DNA from: Bdellovibrionales bacterium RIFOXYD1_FULL_55_31
GTDB lineage: Bacteria > Bdellovibrionota > UBA1018
Assembly: GCA_001770175.1 (NCBI GenBank)
Contig: MEQK01000072.1
Coordinates: 1 to 48,857 of the forward strand
Length of the DNA stretch: 48,857 nt
Reading direction: 5' to 3'
Notes under the pieces: model-generated
The model's database searches: none
Told to the model about the DNA's origin: nothing
What the model saw: the letters and a program-made list of their open reading frames with translations, nothing else
Part shown: piece by piece, positions 8,919 through 18,500 of the stretch
How the letters are laid out: the number at the start of each line of letters is the position of its first letter
Numbering within the stretch: position 1 is the first letter of the stretch
Made by a program: the position numbers and the translations under genes

Positions 8919-9149
8919 CTATTCTTTGCTCAAATCGAATTCGAATAGCTTCTTGATCGGCACACCGATCGTGTCTGCAACTCGAAATAGGGTCCAAGCC
9001 TGAACGTCAACGGAACCAGACTCAATACGGGACATCGTTGCCCTCGAAAGACCACCCTCTAAACAAACCTTGTCCTGGGAAAGTCCCTTTGATTCACGAA
9101 TTCTCCGAATATTTGCGCCGAGACGTCGGAGGCACTCTTTCTTTGTCAT
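8919..9149 (-). CDS. Xre-family HTH repressor (element 1)
   Basis: A 76-residue Cro/CI-type helix-turn-helix protein. The domain runs through LGANIRRIRESKGLSQDKVC to SRIESGSVDVQAWTLFRVAD and ends soon after, with no protease or dimerisation domain. I chose the ATG at 9149 because GGAG lies 9 bp before it; a TTG at 9164 is less likely. It faces away from the small membrane-protein gene at 9291, and the intergenic space holds three 15-bp direct repeats, which are probable binding sites. It is the likely switch between maintenance and induction of the element. Confidence 0.85.
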   Translation of the reverse strand: MTKKECLRRLGANIRRIRESKGLSQDKVCLEGGLSRATMSRIESGSVDVQAWTLFRVADTIGVPIKKLFEFDLSKE

Positions 9150-9193
9150 GAAAAGAGTCTCCAAAGAAAAACAGCACCTTACGCTTCATATGC

Positions 9194-9233
9194 GAAGGTA
9201 TTTTATACGGAGGTATCGTAAAAGAAGGTATTT
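9194..9233. repeat. Three 15-bp-spaced direct repeats (operator or iterons)
   Basis: GAAGGTATTT at 9194-9203, GGAGGTATCG at 9209-9218 and GAAGGTATTT at 9224-9233 have an exact 15-bp period. They lie between the divergent Xre gene and the gene at 9291, and the last copy touches the TTGACT at 9235. They fit repressor operators; replication iterons are the other option. Confidence 0.65.
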
Positions 9234-9234
9234 C

Positions 9235-9263
9235 TTGACTTGCCGAGTCCAGTATTCTATCTA
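9235..9263 (+). promoter_or_regulatory. Candidate promoter for the gene at 9291
   Basis: TTGACT at 9235-9240 is a good -35. A 17-bp spacing leads to TATCTA at 9258-9263, a poor -10. It directly follows the direct repeats, so bound repressor would block it. Confidence 0.4.
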
Positions 9264-9290
9264 TTGCACCGGACGCAAGGAGACCAACAT

Positions 9291-9644
9291 ATGGTTACAC
9301 GCTTGAGAAAGCTCGGAGCAACAATACGTGCAATAGCAGTCGGAGCAGTAAACGTAATTTCCGGCATATTGCTTGTGAATATGGTGATCATAACGGCAAT
9401 CGCGGTCTTTAACCTGCTTAGTCTGGCACCTCTCCTTCCCGCCGCTGCGGCAGATGTCTACGCTGAATCTACCGCCTGTACCAAAGTGAAGTTCATTAAA
9501 CAGGTCGGCGGCTGCAACGCTTTGGGCCTTTGTAACGTCGAGTTTTCCGATGGTACCTTTGGAAGATCTAACAAAGCTGTTCGCGGAAATGCTGTTTGCG
9601 TAAAGCGCGGTAGTTGGTTCGGGGATTTCTTTCTCGGAACTTAA
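9291..9644 (+). CDS. Small membrane-anchored protein with cysteine-containing exported domain
   Basis: A 117-residue protein. The start at 9291 is supported by AAGGAG 8 bp upstream. A basic N-terminus leads into one strong hydrophobic segment (about 11-48) ending in PLLPAAAADVYA, which could also be a cleaved signal peptide. The 50-residue remainder has four cysteines (TACTKV, GGCNALGLCN, AVCVKRG), suggesting two disulfides outside the cytoplasm. No family is recognised. It is alone under an Xre-controlled promoter, the place where satellites often keep an early or superinfection-exclusion gene, but that role is inferred from position only. Confidence 0.65.
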   Translation: MVTRLRKLGATIRAIAVGAVNVISGILLVNMVIITAIAVFNLLSLAPLLPAAAADVYAESTACTKVKFIKQVGGCNALGLCNVEFSDGTFGRSNKAVRGNAVCVKRGSWFGDFFLGT

Positions 9645-10091
9645 AAAATCGCGGCGGCCGAGCGAATATTACGCCTATGTTTTAACGACACCCCCCTCCC
9701 CCCGGGGTCCCGGTGCGCATTGCATTGAGGAACCGCTGCAATAGGACTGTGGAGCCGTCCCGACAGGTAGGCAATAAGCGGTGCCACCGAGGAATCATGC
9801 CTTGGGGAAGACTCGATCGGAACTAGCGGTGAGGAGCGCCCGTTCGGGCTCTACTGGATCGAAACCGACCCTTGGTCGTGGCTCCACCTCCCCAGATTCC
9901 GCTGAGATCGATCCAAATGCTGATCAGGTAATCTCGAATACAAATCCATCCAATGAAGACCGCCATGATTTGCGGGATCAGATTAGAAAGAGCTGTCGAA
10001 CTTTCCATAAATGCTCTGCTTCGCGTATTCAAAACTGAACTTTTGAATACGATTTAATTTCAAAATTGAGGCCTTAATAATATTCATCTTT
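9645..10091. other. 447-bp intergenic region with candidate recombination site
   Basis: No convincing gene is seen. The stretch contains a C/G-rich run near 9690-9712 and, near its right end, the 28-bp palindrome described separately. The location next to a resolvase gene suggests a res-type region. Confidence 0.5.
10024..10051. repeat. 28-bp palindrome, candidate resolvase site
   Basis: CGTATTCAAAA (10024-10034) and TTTTGAATACG (10041-10051) are perfect inverted arms around a 6-bp centre. A third half-site, TTTTGAATAC, lies at 10112-10121 inside the 3' end of the resolvase gene. Serine resolvases bind inverted-repeat sites of about this length. A factor-independent terminator is less likely because no T-run follows. 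Confidence 0.6.
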
Positions 10092-10700
10092 TCAGCTCGG
10101 AACCGCAGGGGTTTTGAATACACCGCTGCTCAAGGATTTCTGAACCGCTCCCACAGATACCCCCAGCTCCCGACCAATCCCTCGGAGCGAGACTCCTTTC
10201 GCACGAAGATGGTGTATCGCCTCGTCATCGCGCCGCCTAGGCCGCCCCAGCCGCGTTCCTTTCGCTTTGGCAGCTTTTAATCCGGCTCGAACCCGTTCTT
10301 TGATTAGCGCAGCCTCAAATTCAGCAAAGGCCCCAATGATATGAACCATCAGGCGTCCGGCGGCGGTCGTTAAGTCAATTTGATCCCTGAGACTGACGAA
10401 CTGAATACCTATTTCGCTGAATTCCTGAAGCATCAGGATCAAGTCTTTTAGGCTTCTGGCAAACCGATCCAGCTTCCAGCAAAGAACAATATCAAACTTA
10501 CGAGCGCGAGCATCGCCTTGCAATTCCTTCAGCAGAGGCCGGTTTCGATTGGTCCCCGTGGCCGTTTCTTCGTACACCCTGTAAACGTCCCACCCGCGAG
10601 CCGTGACGAATTCCATTAACTCGCTTACCTGCAGGTCCGTACTCTGATCTTCAGTGCTAACACGACAGTAAATGGCGACTCGGCTTTTACCCGGGGTCAT
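10092..10700 (-). CDS. Serine recombinase, resolvase/invertase family
   Basis: A 202-residue small serine recombinase. The catalytic serine is Ser15 in AIYCRVSTEDQ. Further family motifs are CWKLDRFARSLKDL, the FVSLRDQIDLTTAAGRLM strand-helix, and FAEFEAALIKERVRAG at the E-helix. The C-terminal HTH (VSLRGIGRELGVSVGAVQKS) recognises DNA. It would resolve or invert DNA between paired sites; a matching palindrome lies immediately downstream of its stop. In integrative elements such enzymes resolve multimers after replication. Confidence 0.93.
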   Translation of the reverse strand: MTPGKSRVAIYCRVSTEDQSTDLQVSELMEFVTARGWDVYRVYEETATGTNRNRPLLKELQGDARARKFDIVLCWKLDRFARSLKDLILMLQEFSEIGIQFVSLRDQIDLTTAAGRLMVHIIGAFAEFEAALIKERVRAGLKAAKAKGTRLGRPRRRDDEAIHHLRAKGVSLRGIGRELGVSVGAVQKSLSSGVFKTPAVPS

Positions 10701-10756
10701 ACTTCGCTCCTTTGGCAGCGAGCCATATATCGGAGCGGATAACGTAAAGCAAATGT

Positions 10757-10785
10757 TTTACAATTGATTGTAGCGATACTAAAAT
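10757..10785 (+). promoter_or_regulatory. Strong candidate promoter for 10792 operon
   Basis: TTTACA (10757-10762), a 17-bp spacer and TAAAAT (10780-10785). The predicted start of transcription falls at about 10792, on the first possible ATG of the next gene. ACAAT-TG-ATTGT overlaps the spacer and could be an operator. Confidence 0.6.
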
Positions 10786-10791
10786 GGCTTT

Positions 10792-11025
10792 ATGCGCACC
10801 CTAAAAACGAAAAGCATCAAATTCGAACTGCCTCAACGACACTTCTGTCACGGCGAAAAGGAAATGACCTCGATACGGCTACACGTTAGCCTGAAGAGAG
10901 AGATCGAGGCACTAGCCGACAAATTCGGCTGGGATACGACGGACGTCATCGTTACGGCCCTAGATCAGTTCGTGCAATGGGCCAAGTCGAACAGAACAAG
11001 CTCCAGGGAGGCGCATGAGCGATGA
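10792..11025 (+). CDS. Ribbon-helix-helix-like small protein
   Basis: A protein of up to 77 residues. From MTSIRLHVSLKREIEALADK onward it looks like a short beta strand plus two helices, as in CopG/Arc-type DNA binders (FGWDTTDVIVTALDQFVQWA). The first ATG at 10792 coincides with the predicted transcript start, so this would be a leaderless message. The internal ATG at 10864 gives a 53-residue protein that begins at the RHH strand, but its AAAAGGA sits too close for a normal ribosome-binding site. It overlaps the next gene by 11 bp. It may be the regulator of the following genes. Confidence 0.6.
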   Translation: MRTLKTKSIKFELPQRHFCHGEKEMTSIRLHVSLKREIEALADKFGWDTTDVIVTALDQFVQWAKSNRTSSREAHER

Positions 11026-11521
11026 CCTTGCTTCTACTATACCGCCGACGATCAAGCCGATTGTAGACCTCATCGGCAGCTCTGCCATTCGCAAATCTGT
11101 GTATCGTGTTTCACCAGGACTATGGGAATTACCCGACGAAACGCTTTTTAGGACATTCAAGCCGTCAAATGCAGCCCTAGATTTACGCAAAGCCTTTTGG
11201 GACTTCGTGCCCCTGTCTTTAGCGCGAGGGGACAAAATAAAGATCTCCAAAATATGCGCCGCCACTTCATGTTCCTATGCCTGGGGATATGAACTCTTCA
11301 CACAATCGCCCGAATTTATTGTGTGGCTATTTCGCCCGATTCGAAATCTTCGCGGACATGCGGAGCTAGAACTGCTTTCAGCGCTTTGCGACCGGGTTTC
11401 AGAAATCGCACATGCGCCCGTGATCGACGACAGAGGGCGGGTGCTATCCGGAAACGCCAAGGCAGTAATGCGGGCCGTGGACCTTCTTTGGCCGTTAGTC
11501 AGAGCCACACCCAGAAAATGA
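11015..11521 (+). CDS. Hypothetical protein with HTH-like segment
   Basis: A 168-residue protein with no family I can name. It starts inside the end of the RHH gene (GGAGG close upstream). The central KISKICAATSCSYAWGYELF has the spacing of a helix-turn-helix, and the C-terminal half is helical (LELLSALCDRVSEIAHAPVI). Coupling to the RHH gene suggests the two act together, possibly in element regulation or DNA transfer; this is not shown by the sequence. Confidence 0.6.
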   Translation: MSDDLASTIPPTIKPIVDLIGSSAIRKSVYRVSPGLWELPDETLFRTFKPSNAALDLRKAFWDFVPLSLARGDKIKISKICAATSCSYAWGYELFTQSPEFIVWLFRPIRNLRGHAELELLSALCDRVSEIAHAPVIDDRGRVLSGNAKAVMRAVDLLWPLVRATPRK

Positions 11522-11734
11522 CGCGCATCATCACTGGGGGCCCATTTCTTCATATTTTTAGGGTGCACGCGCAGCATGAAACGTACCCCGACCAACGCGC
11601 AGCAGTTGCGGCGATGCCGCTAGGGAACCGCCGGCTAGAATATCTCTATGGACTACTTTACCGGAATTATAGTTGTATTAGTCCAACCGCAGTGCGATTA
11701 TAAGCTATTGAAATAACCGCACTATGGGGTAGCA

Positions 11735-12847
11735 GTGGAAGACATCAAAATATTATCAAAAGAAATAGTCCAGCTCGCGAGACTATCCCTAACGGGGTCC
11801 CGCAAAGATCTTGAGTTCTACATTCGCCGGCTTATTAGAAAAATTCAGAAATGGGACACCGCCGCTGCAGCCGAGCTAGCAGAGATTGTAAATCACCTGC
11901 CAAAGCGGTCCTCGGTCGTTCGGTCCAACGAGATAGATTCGATGCCCGTGGATAAAGATACGAGACTAAACCTATTAAAGGTTGATCCAAACCCATTCAT
12001 TGAAAATGAGCCGATACTTTTAGATCGAATAACAAGTGAACTAGATGACATCGTCGCGGAACGAGCCCGCCTCGAAGAACTACTGCTCGCCGGCGCGGAA
12101 GCAACAAAGGCGGTTCTATTTGTTGGCCCCCCCGGAGTTGGCAAGAGTCTATCCGCCAAGGTGCTTGCTAGGAACCTAAAGTTACCCTTACTGACCCTTG
12201 ATCTTTCTGCAGTGATGAGCAGCTTTCTTGGAAGAACAGGCAGCAACATTAGAAATGTTTTCGACTTTGCCAAAAGTTCAACGTGCGTTCTTTTTTTAGA
12301 TGAACTTGATTCAATAGCGAAGAAGAGAGACGACTCTGCGGAAGTCGGCGAATTGAAGAGGCTCGTAACGGTTTTATTGCAGGAACTGGATGCATGGCCT
12401 GCAGACAATCTCATTATCGCGGCAACAAATCATGATGAGCTTCTTGATCCAGCCGTGTGGCGCCGCTTTGATAGGATTATTAGATTTCCAGCCCCCACAG
12501 AAAGTCAGGTCACTGAAATTATTAAATCCGAATTATCGGGATGGAAACAAGTTGGCCCAGACCTGCTAGCTGTGCTCGCGCTCTTGCTCAAGGACCAATC
12601 GCATTCAGAAATAATTCGAGAAATCAAAAACCTTAAAAAAACTACTATTCTAAAGGGCGGAGACTTCGATTCTGCGGCGGAGACCTATATCGCTTTGGCG
12701 ATGAGCAAGTTAACTCATGAAGACCGAATCAACGTTGCGAATATCTTGCACAGAACTGGTCGCGCCTCACAACGCAAAATTAGTGAATTGACCGGAGTAA
12801 GCCGAGACACCATCAGGAAGAAGGCCGACCTAGGATCAGAAGCGTGA
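11735..12847 (+). CDS. AAA+ ATPase with C-terminal HTH, partner of subtilisin-like protease
   Basis: A 370-residue classical AAA ATPase. It has Walker A GPPGVGKS at 131-138, Walker B LFLDELDS at 186-193, sensor 1 TN at 231-232 and the arginine finger region VWRRFDR at 241-247. The first 100 residues are helical with no known domain. The C-terminus (SQRKISELTGVSRDTIRKKA, about 344-363) is a helix-turn-helix, unusual for this ATPase class, and could allow autoregulation. The start is GTG at 11735 with GGGG upstream. The protease gene follows after 20 bp. AAA+/subtilase pairs recur in bacterial defence regions, with the ATPase thought to sense or restrain the protease. Confidence 0.88.
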   Translation: MEDIKILSKEIVQLARLSLTGSRKDLEFYIRRLIRKIQKWDTAAAAELAEIVNHLPKRSSVVRSNEIDSMPVDKDTRLNLLKVDPNPFIENEPILLDRITSELDDIVAERARLEELLLAGAEATKAVLFVGPPGVGKSLSAKVLARNLKLPLLTLDLSAVMSSFLGRTGSNIRNVFDFAKSSTCVLFLDELDSIAKKRDDSAEVGELKRLVTVLLQELDAWPADNLIIAATNHDELLDPAVWRRFDRIIRFPAPTESQVTEIIKSELSGWKQVGPDLLAVLALLLKDQSHSEIIREIKNLKKTTILKGGDFDSAAETYIALAMSKLTHEDRINVANILHRTGRASQRKISELTGVSRDTIRKKADLGSEA

Positions 12848-12867
12848 CTTGAGAGGAGAACCTACTA

Positions 12868-15105
12868 ATGGCAAATAAGAACTATCTATTTGGATTCGGC
12901 GAAAGATTGACGGCTCCTATTCCGCCTCCAAAAATAAAGCCCACGAAGTCTCATCCATATTCGATCGAAGATGCTGTTTCGCGCTTGGCGTCGCCACTCG
13001 AAAAAACAGTAGAATCTTTACTCAAGCTGCCACCACTTGCATGCCCCGATGAGCAGGTTGTTACCCCGGTAACAATCCATCCCAGCTACCTCTCAAAGAG
13101 CTATTTTCCGGAAACACTGCTTTGGGCATACGGTCTCCGCTCCGTTGGAAGTCGGCCAGCCAGAGTGTCTCCAGAAAAAGTCACACAAAAGAAAGTCAAG
13201 GACTCCTACTTAACGACAACGCTTTTTGTCGCCGGGAAAAAAGCAAGTTTTGAAAGTTTAGCGAACAATATTGTTTCCATCAAAGATCACGAAGTAGACA
13301 TTTCGAAGCTTAAAGAGATTGATATCAAATGGCTGGAAGATTTTCGCAAAATCGAGGACATCCACCCATTTTATCCCGGAGAAAGGGTCAAGAGATCCAA
13401 GCAGACCCATGCGAACGAACGGCTCCACGAGGTGGCTATTCATTGCTCGGACGCAAAAGAGGACGGATTTATCTTGGATTCTTTTCTTCATTATGCGGAA
13501 AAACTCCACGTAGAGGTGGACATTGATCGACGCATTTTTGCGCAGGGGCTTTGCTTTTTGCCCGTAGAAGGCACAAAAACGGCGATGCTTTTGTTAGAGA
13601 GATTTTCATTTTTACGAGTCATCAGAAGAATGCCGATGATTGGCGTTAGGATCAAGCGAAGGAGAGCCAAAGGACATGTCGCATACGAATTACCCAAGGC
13701 GGCAGCTACTGATCTTTCAATCCGAGCTGCAATATTCGACGGCGGTCTGCCGGAGGATTCAAACCTATCCTCTTGGGTGAACTACAAAGATTTAGTCAAA
13801 CATGATGATCCGGACGAGGAAGATTTTTCGCATGGTGAAGCGGTCACTTCTGCCTTTTTATTCGGTCCAATTGAAGCGGGGAAAACGCTGTCAGCTCCAT
13901 TTGCAAATGTCGATCACTACAAAGTCTACGATCAGCAGCTGGACATTGACGAGGACCTATTTGACGTTCTTGAACGTGTCACCTCCGTTCTCAAACAAAA
14001 GGAATATGATTTCATTAACCTGAGCCTTGGACCACACTTGCCCATCGAGGATGATGATGTCCATGTTTGGACCGCGACATTTGATCAACTCTTAAGTGAC
14101 GGTCAAACCCTCGCAACCTTTGCCGTGGGCAATGACGGTGATTTGGATCGCGAGTCTGGAAATGCAAGAATTCAAGTGCCCTCCGACTGCGTGAATGGTC
14201 TTGCTGTCGGGGCGTCCGATTCTACTTCCCCCGGGCAGTGGAGACGTGCCGAATATAGCTCCGTCGGCCCAGGAAGAGCCCCCGGTTTCATAAAGCCTGA
14301 TCTCCTTGCTTTTGGCGGCTGTGAAAAGGAGCCCTTTTTCGTCGTTGACTCCAGGTTGGCTCGCAAAGCACAGGGGGAACTTGGCACTAGTTTTTCTTCA
14401 CCTTTAGCACTTAGGGTTTCGGCGGGGTTACGCTCTACTCTGGGCAATAGATTGAATCCGCTTGGTTGCAAGTGCCTGTTGATTCATCACACTGATAATG
14501 GAGATTATCCCGCTATCGACGTTGGGTGGGGACGAATCTCAAATGAGATAGATGCGTTTCTCACCTCGGATGACTCAACTGCGAAAATAATTTATCAAGG
14601 CACGCTGGAGCCGTCGAAATATGTGAGAGCGCGGATTCCAATGATTACCGGACTGGACGGCCTTGTAACAATAAAAGCTACGTTCTGTTTTGCTTGCGAG
14701 ATCAATTCACAAGAGCCGTCAAATTATACTAATAGCGGTTTGACGGTTACTTTTAGGCCAGACGTCAATGATCTGGAAAAAACGCAGACGTTCTTCAGCA
14801 GTGCAAAGCTGTTTCCCACAGAAAGCGACTTAAGGAATGACGCTCACAAATGGGAACCCGTATTACACAATTCGGTCAGAAAACGAGGAGATAATTTTAA
14901 CGATCCCGTTTTCGATATTCATTATGTGGCTAGAGATGGTGCCTCTAAAGCAACGTCTGCGAAATCTATTCCTTACTCGCTGGCGATCACCGTGCATGCA
15001 CCGAAAGAGCCAAATCTATATAATAAAATTGCCCAGAAATATCGAACACAGCTGGAAATCTTGCAACCAATCGCAATCGAAATTCAACGCAATCTAAAAG
15101 GATAA
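12868..15105 (+). CDS. S8 (subtilisin-like) serine protease, defence-associated type
   Basis: A 745-residue protein with the subtilase triad: Asp291 in RAAIFDGGLP, His322 in DFSHGEAV and Ser508 in GTSFSSP; Asn422 in AVGNDG is the oxyanion residue. The first 280 residues are an extra domain without a recognised fold, and about 200 residues follow the catalytic domain. No signal peptide is present, so the protease acts in the cytoplasm, unlike most subtilases. GAGGAG 9 bp before the ATG supports the start. Together with the upstream AAA+ ATPase it forms a two-gene module in which cleavage of a host or phage protein on infection is the likely role. Confidence 0.88.
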   Translation: MANKNYLFGFGERLTAPIPPPKIKPTKSHPYSIEDAVSRLASPLEKTVESLLKLPPLACPDEQVVTPVTIHPSYLSKSYFPETLLWAYGLRSVGSRPARVSPEKVTQKKVKDSYLTTTLFVAGKKASFESLANNIVSIKDHEVDISKLKEIDIKWLEDFRKIEDIHPFYPGERVKRSKQTHANERLHEVAIHCSDAKEDGFILDSFLHYAEKLHVEVDIDRRIFAQGLCFLPVEGTKTAMLLLERFSFLRVIRRMPMIGVRIKRRRAKGHVAYELPKAAATDLSIRAAIFDGGLPEDSNLSSWVNYKDLVKHDDPDEEDFSHGEAVTSAFLFGPIEAGKTLSAPFANVDHYKVYDQQLDIDEDLFDVLERVTSVLKQKEYDFINLSLGPHLPIEDDDVHVWTATFDQLLSDGQTLATFAVGNDGDLDRESGNARIQVPSDCVNGLAVGASDSTSPGQWRRAEYSSVGPGRAPGFIKPDLLAFGGCEKEPFFVVDSRLARKAQGELGTSFSSPLALRVSAGLRSTLGNRLNPLGCKCLLIHHTDNGDYPAIDVGWGRISNEIDAFLTSDDSTAKIIYQGTLEPSKYVRARIPMITGLDGLVTIKATFCFACEINSQEPSNYTNSGLTVTFRPDVNDLEKTQTFFSSAKLFPTESDLRNDAHKWEPVLHNSVRKRGDNFNDPVFDIHYVARDGASKATSAKSIPYSLAITVHAPKEPNLYNKIAQKYRTQLEILQPIAIEIQRNLKG

Positions 15106-15501
15106 ATGGACGACCAGTACCTCGCTGCAAGCTTTTCACGCAAAACTCAAAGGGTACTCCCGGGGAATTACTCAGTTGCTCTTGTAAGGTCTCGCATCAA
15201 GACCATCAGCTCTGATTTCAGTCTCCTCAAATTGAAGCGTCCGAATGAGAATTATTTGCGCAATGTATATTCCGCATGGGTGCCCTTTTGCATTTACAAA
15301 TCTCCTCAGTCGGTTTTAAATCATGGAAAGCATTGGATAATCTACGGAGACCCAGGTGCAAGTGAGAGTCTTATCCCCATTATTTCAAACAAAGGTCCTG
15401 CAGAGCGAGCTTCGCGCCTTCGCTTTTCCGGAGGACTTAGAGCAGAGGCACAAAGTCCTTCTTCCTTGGCTAAAGGCGCTTCGCAGCGGAACCCTAGATG
15501 A
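15106..15501 (+). CDS. Doubtful hypothetical protein after the protease
   Basis: The ATG directly follows the protease stop (TAAATG), and about 83 codons (15106-15355) read plausibly, including a YSAWVPFCIYK segment. The last 48 codons overlap the type IIG gene in another frame and look like shadow sequence (ending RNPR). It may be a true third protein of the protease module, or a gene truncated when the restriction gene was inserted. No domain is recognised. Confidence 0.35.
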   Translation: MDDQYLAASFSRKTQRVLPGNYSVALVRSRIKTISSDFSLLKLKRPNENYLRNVYSAWVPFCIYKSPQSVLNHGKHWIIYGDPGASESLIPIISNKGPAERASRLRFSGGLRAEAQSPSSLAKGASQRNPR

Positions 15502-18500
15502 AGTCAAGGAGGTGTCGCTGCATGGAGACTTTCTGCACGACATTTTCCAAAAAGTATTGGGATACCGCTCCGTTGTCGCCGGAGAGGGACAAACTTGGGA
15601 GGTTCATGCGGAACAGACCATCTCCGATGGCGGAGGAAGCGCTGATGGCGCATTAGGCATCTTCACAGCAGTTTCCGAGAAGAAAGGCTCCTCCCCAAGG
15701 CTGTCCGGCCAGATCCTTGCACCGATCGAACTGAAAGGAGCTGCAGATGATCTCGATCGACCGTCCCCAGGAAGAAGGGAGAGCGCAGTTGAACAGGGAT
15801 GGCGTTACGCAAATCACGCCCGTGACTGCCGTTGGGTCCTAGTTTCTAATTACCGCGAGATCCGCCTTTACCACACGAGACGCACACCTGCTCTGGCCGA
15901 AGTATTTATGCTGGAAGAACTTGCTGAAAAAGAAGATCAATTCAAGAAATTCTACTTTTTGCTATCCAGGGACCGATTCCTGCCGGCTCGGGAGACACCT
16001 AGCTCACAATCAAAGACAGACCAGTTACTCACTCAATCAGAGCAGGCAGATGAAGACCTCACATCCGAATTTTATACTGAGTACAAAGAATTGCGCCTGC
16101 TGCTTGTGAAGCATTTTCTAACATCTGCCCCACAGGACATTAAGGACCGGAATCATCAAGTCATCGAACGGGCGCAAAAGGTTCTCGACCGCATCTTGTT
16201 CATAGCGTTTGCCGAGGACAAGGGTTTGTTACCCAAGCAAACCCTTGCGAATGCATATATCCACAAAGATCCATATAAACCTCGGCCAATTTGGGACAAC
16301 TATAAGTCTGTTTTTCGCTGGATCGACACCGGAAACAAGGAGCAAGCAATTCCCGGTTACAACGGTGGACTATTTCGCTTAGACCCATTGCTCGATGAGG
16401 CATTAACGGTTCCCGATGACATTTGCTCACGCATGAAGGATGTTTCCCGATTTGACTTCGATACGGAAATTTCAGTCAACATACTCGGTCAGATCTTCGA
16501 ACAATCAATTACCGATCTCGAAGAATTGCGTGCGATCAGCGAAGGGCGAGAATTCGACAAAAAGAAAGGAAAGAGAAAACAGCAGGGGGGTATTCTACAC
16601 CCCGCCATTCGTCACACAGTATATTGTGAATCAAGCTCTTGGCGGATATGTTCGATCCAAAGAAGCTTTAATACGAACTGAAATTGGATTTGAACAGATC
16701 CCGGCTTCAGCAAAGAAGAAGAAACAAATTGCCGAGATTCAGTTTTGGGAGCGATACCGAGACACGGTACTCAAAAGGACCCGCATACTAGACCCCGCGT
16801 GCGGCTCTGGAGCGTTCCTAATTGCTGCGTTTGATTTTCTCTACCGCGAGTACTCAAGGGTAAATGAGGCGCTAGCTGCGCTCAAAGGCGGCCAGCACAG
16901 TCTCTTCGATCTAAACACTACAATTCTGACAGAAAATCTCTTTGGCGTAGATCTCTCCGAAGAATCAGTCGAAATCACGAAACTTTCCCTTTGGCTAAAA
17001 ACTGCCGAGCGGGGGAAGCCCCTTACCGCCCTGGACGATAACATCAGGTTTGGAAACTCTATTGTTAGCGATTCATCAATCGCCAAAGAAGCATTCAACT
17101 GGACGAAGAACTTCTCGAAGATATTAAACTCCGACGGAGGTTTTGATGTCGTGATCGGAAATCCGCCTTATGTCCGACAGGAGGCGCTAAAGCCCTTCAA
17201 GGGGTATCTTGAAGAATGTTATTCCTCTTATTCAGGTTCAGCAGACCTCTATGTTTACTTTATAGAAAAGTCCATAGAGCTTCTGCGTCCGAATGGATAT
17301 CTCAGCTTCATCGTTACTAATAAATGGTTGAAGGCCGCCTATGGTGAGCCCCTGCGAAGCTTCCTATCAGACCAATCTGTCGCCGAGCAGATCATTGATT
17401 TCGGTCATGCACCAATTTTTAAGGATGCTGACACATTTCCCTGTATAGCAACCTTCAGAAAGAAAGAGAAAGCAGAGCACGACCATCCAGTAACCGTTGC
17501 ATATATCCCGCGTGAGAAATTGCCGGAAATTAATCTGTCTCAGTTTGTTAGACAAGAAAGCAACACAAAGCCGTGGTCTGCATTTGGGGCCTCCCCGTGG
17601 AGCGTGGACTCACTGGAGGTAGATCAGCTCGTCTCTGACCTATTTAAGAGAGGGAAACCTCTAAGCGTCTTTGCGGGAACTGACGTTTGTGCTGGCATTA
17701 AGACTGGTTTTAACGACGCCTTCTTGATTGATGACGACACTCGCACAAAGCTAATTGCATCAGATCCAAAATGCGCCGAAATTATTAAACCCTACCTTCG
17801 GGGAGAGGACATTCAGCGTTGGAGCTCTTCAGGGCAGGGGAATTGGATTATTCTGCTTAGGTCTTCCGGCGATTTCGAATGGCCTTGGAGCACGGCAAAA
17901 AACCCAGAAGCCGAATTTGAAAGGACCTACCCGTCGATATATGGCAGATTTGCCGCCTTTCGCAAGGAACTCAACGATCGCCAAGATCAAGGAAAATTCT
18001 GGTGGGAGTTGAGGCCGTGCGCTTTCTATGACCATTTCAAAAAGCCAAAAATTTTCTACCAGGAAATTCAGTTTCACCCGTGCTACTCCATCGGGCGCGG
18101 CGAAATGCTCACAAATAACAAAGTTTTCTTCTTTCCATCGGATGATCTCTACTTACTTGCGGTTCTTAACTCCCCTCTAATGTGGTGGTTGTGCTGGCGC
18201 TATTTACCGCACATGAAAGATGACGCTCTAAGCCCCTCTGCGTATTTGATGAAAGCCTTACCCATCGCAGATCCCGGAAAACTTCGCCCTCAAATAGAAC
18301 TCCTTGTCTCTCAACTCATCGAGCGGGTCGGCGATGACGCGCAGAAGGCGATGACGGTCTCAAGGTGGGTAAAGAGCCGTTTTGAAATTGTCAGCGACTC
18401 AAGTCTAGGCTGGGCGGCGATGAATGTGGACGAGTTTATTGGCGCCATCAAGAAAAGGGCGCCTAAACAATTGCGCAATTTTTCGCCTAAAGTAATTGCT

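Noticed and set aside
11323-11703. 126-codon plus-strand frame
   Set aside because: Mostly overlaps the 11015-11521 gene in another frame and has shadow-like composition.
15356-15385. Resemblance of the type IIG gene's first codons to a tRNA T-arm sequence
   Set aside because: The TTC of the T-loop is missing and no acceptor stem can be drawn, so no att site is claimed.
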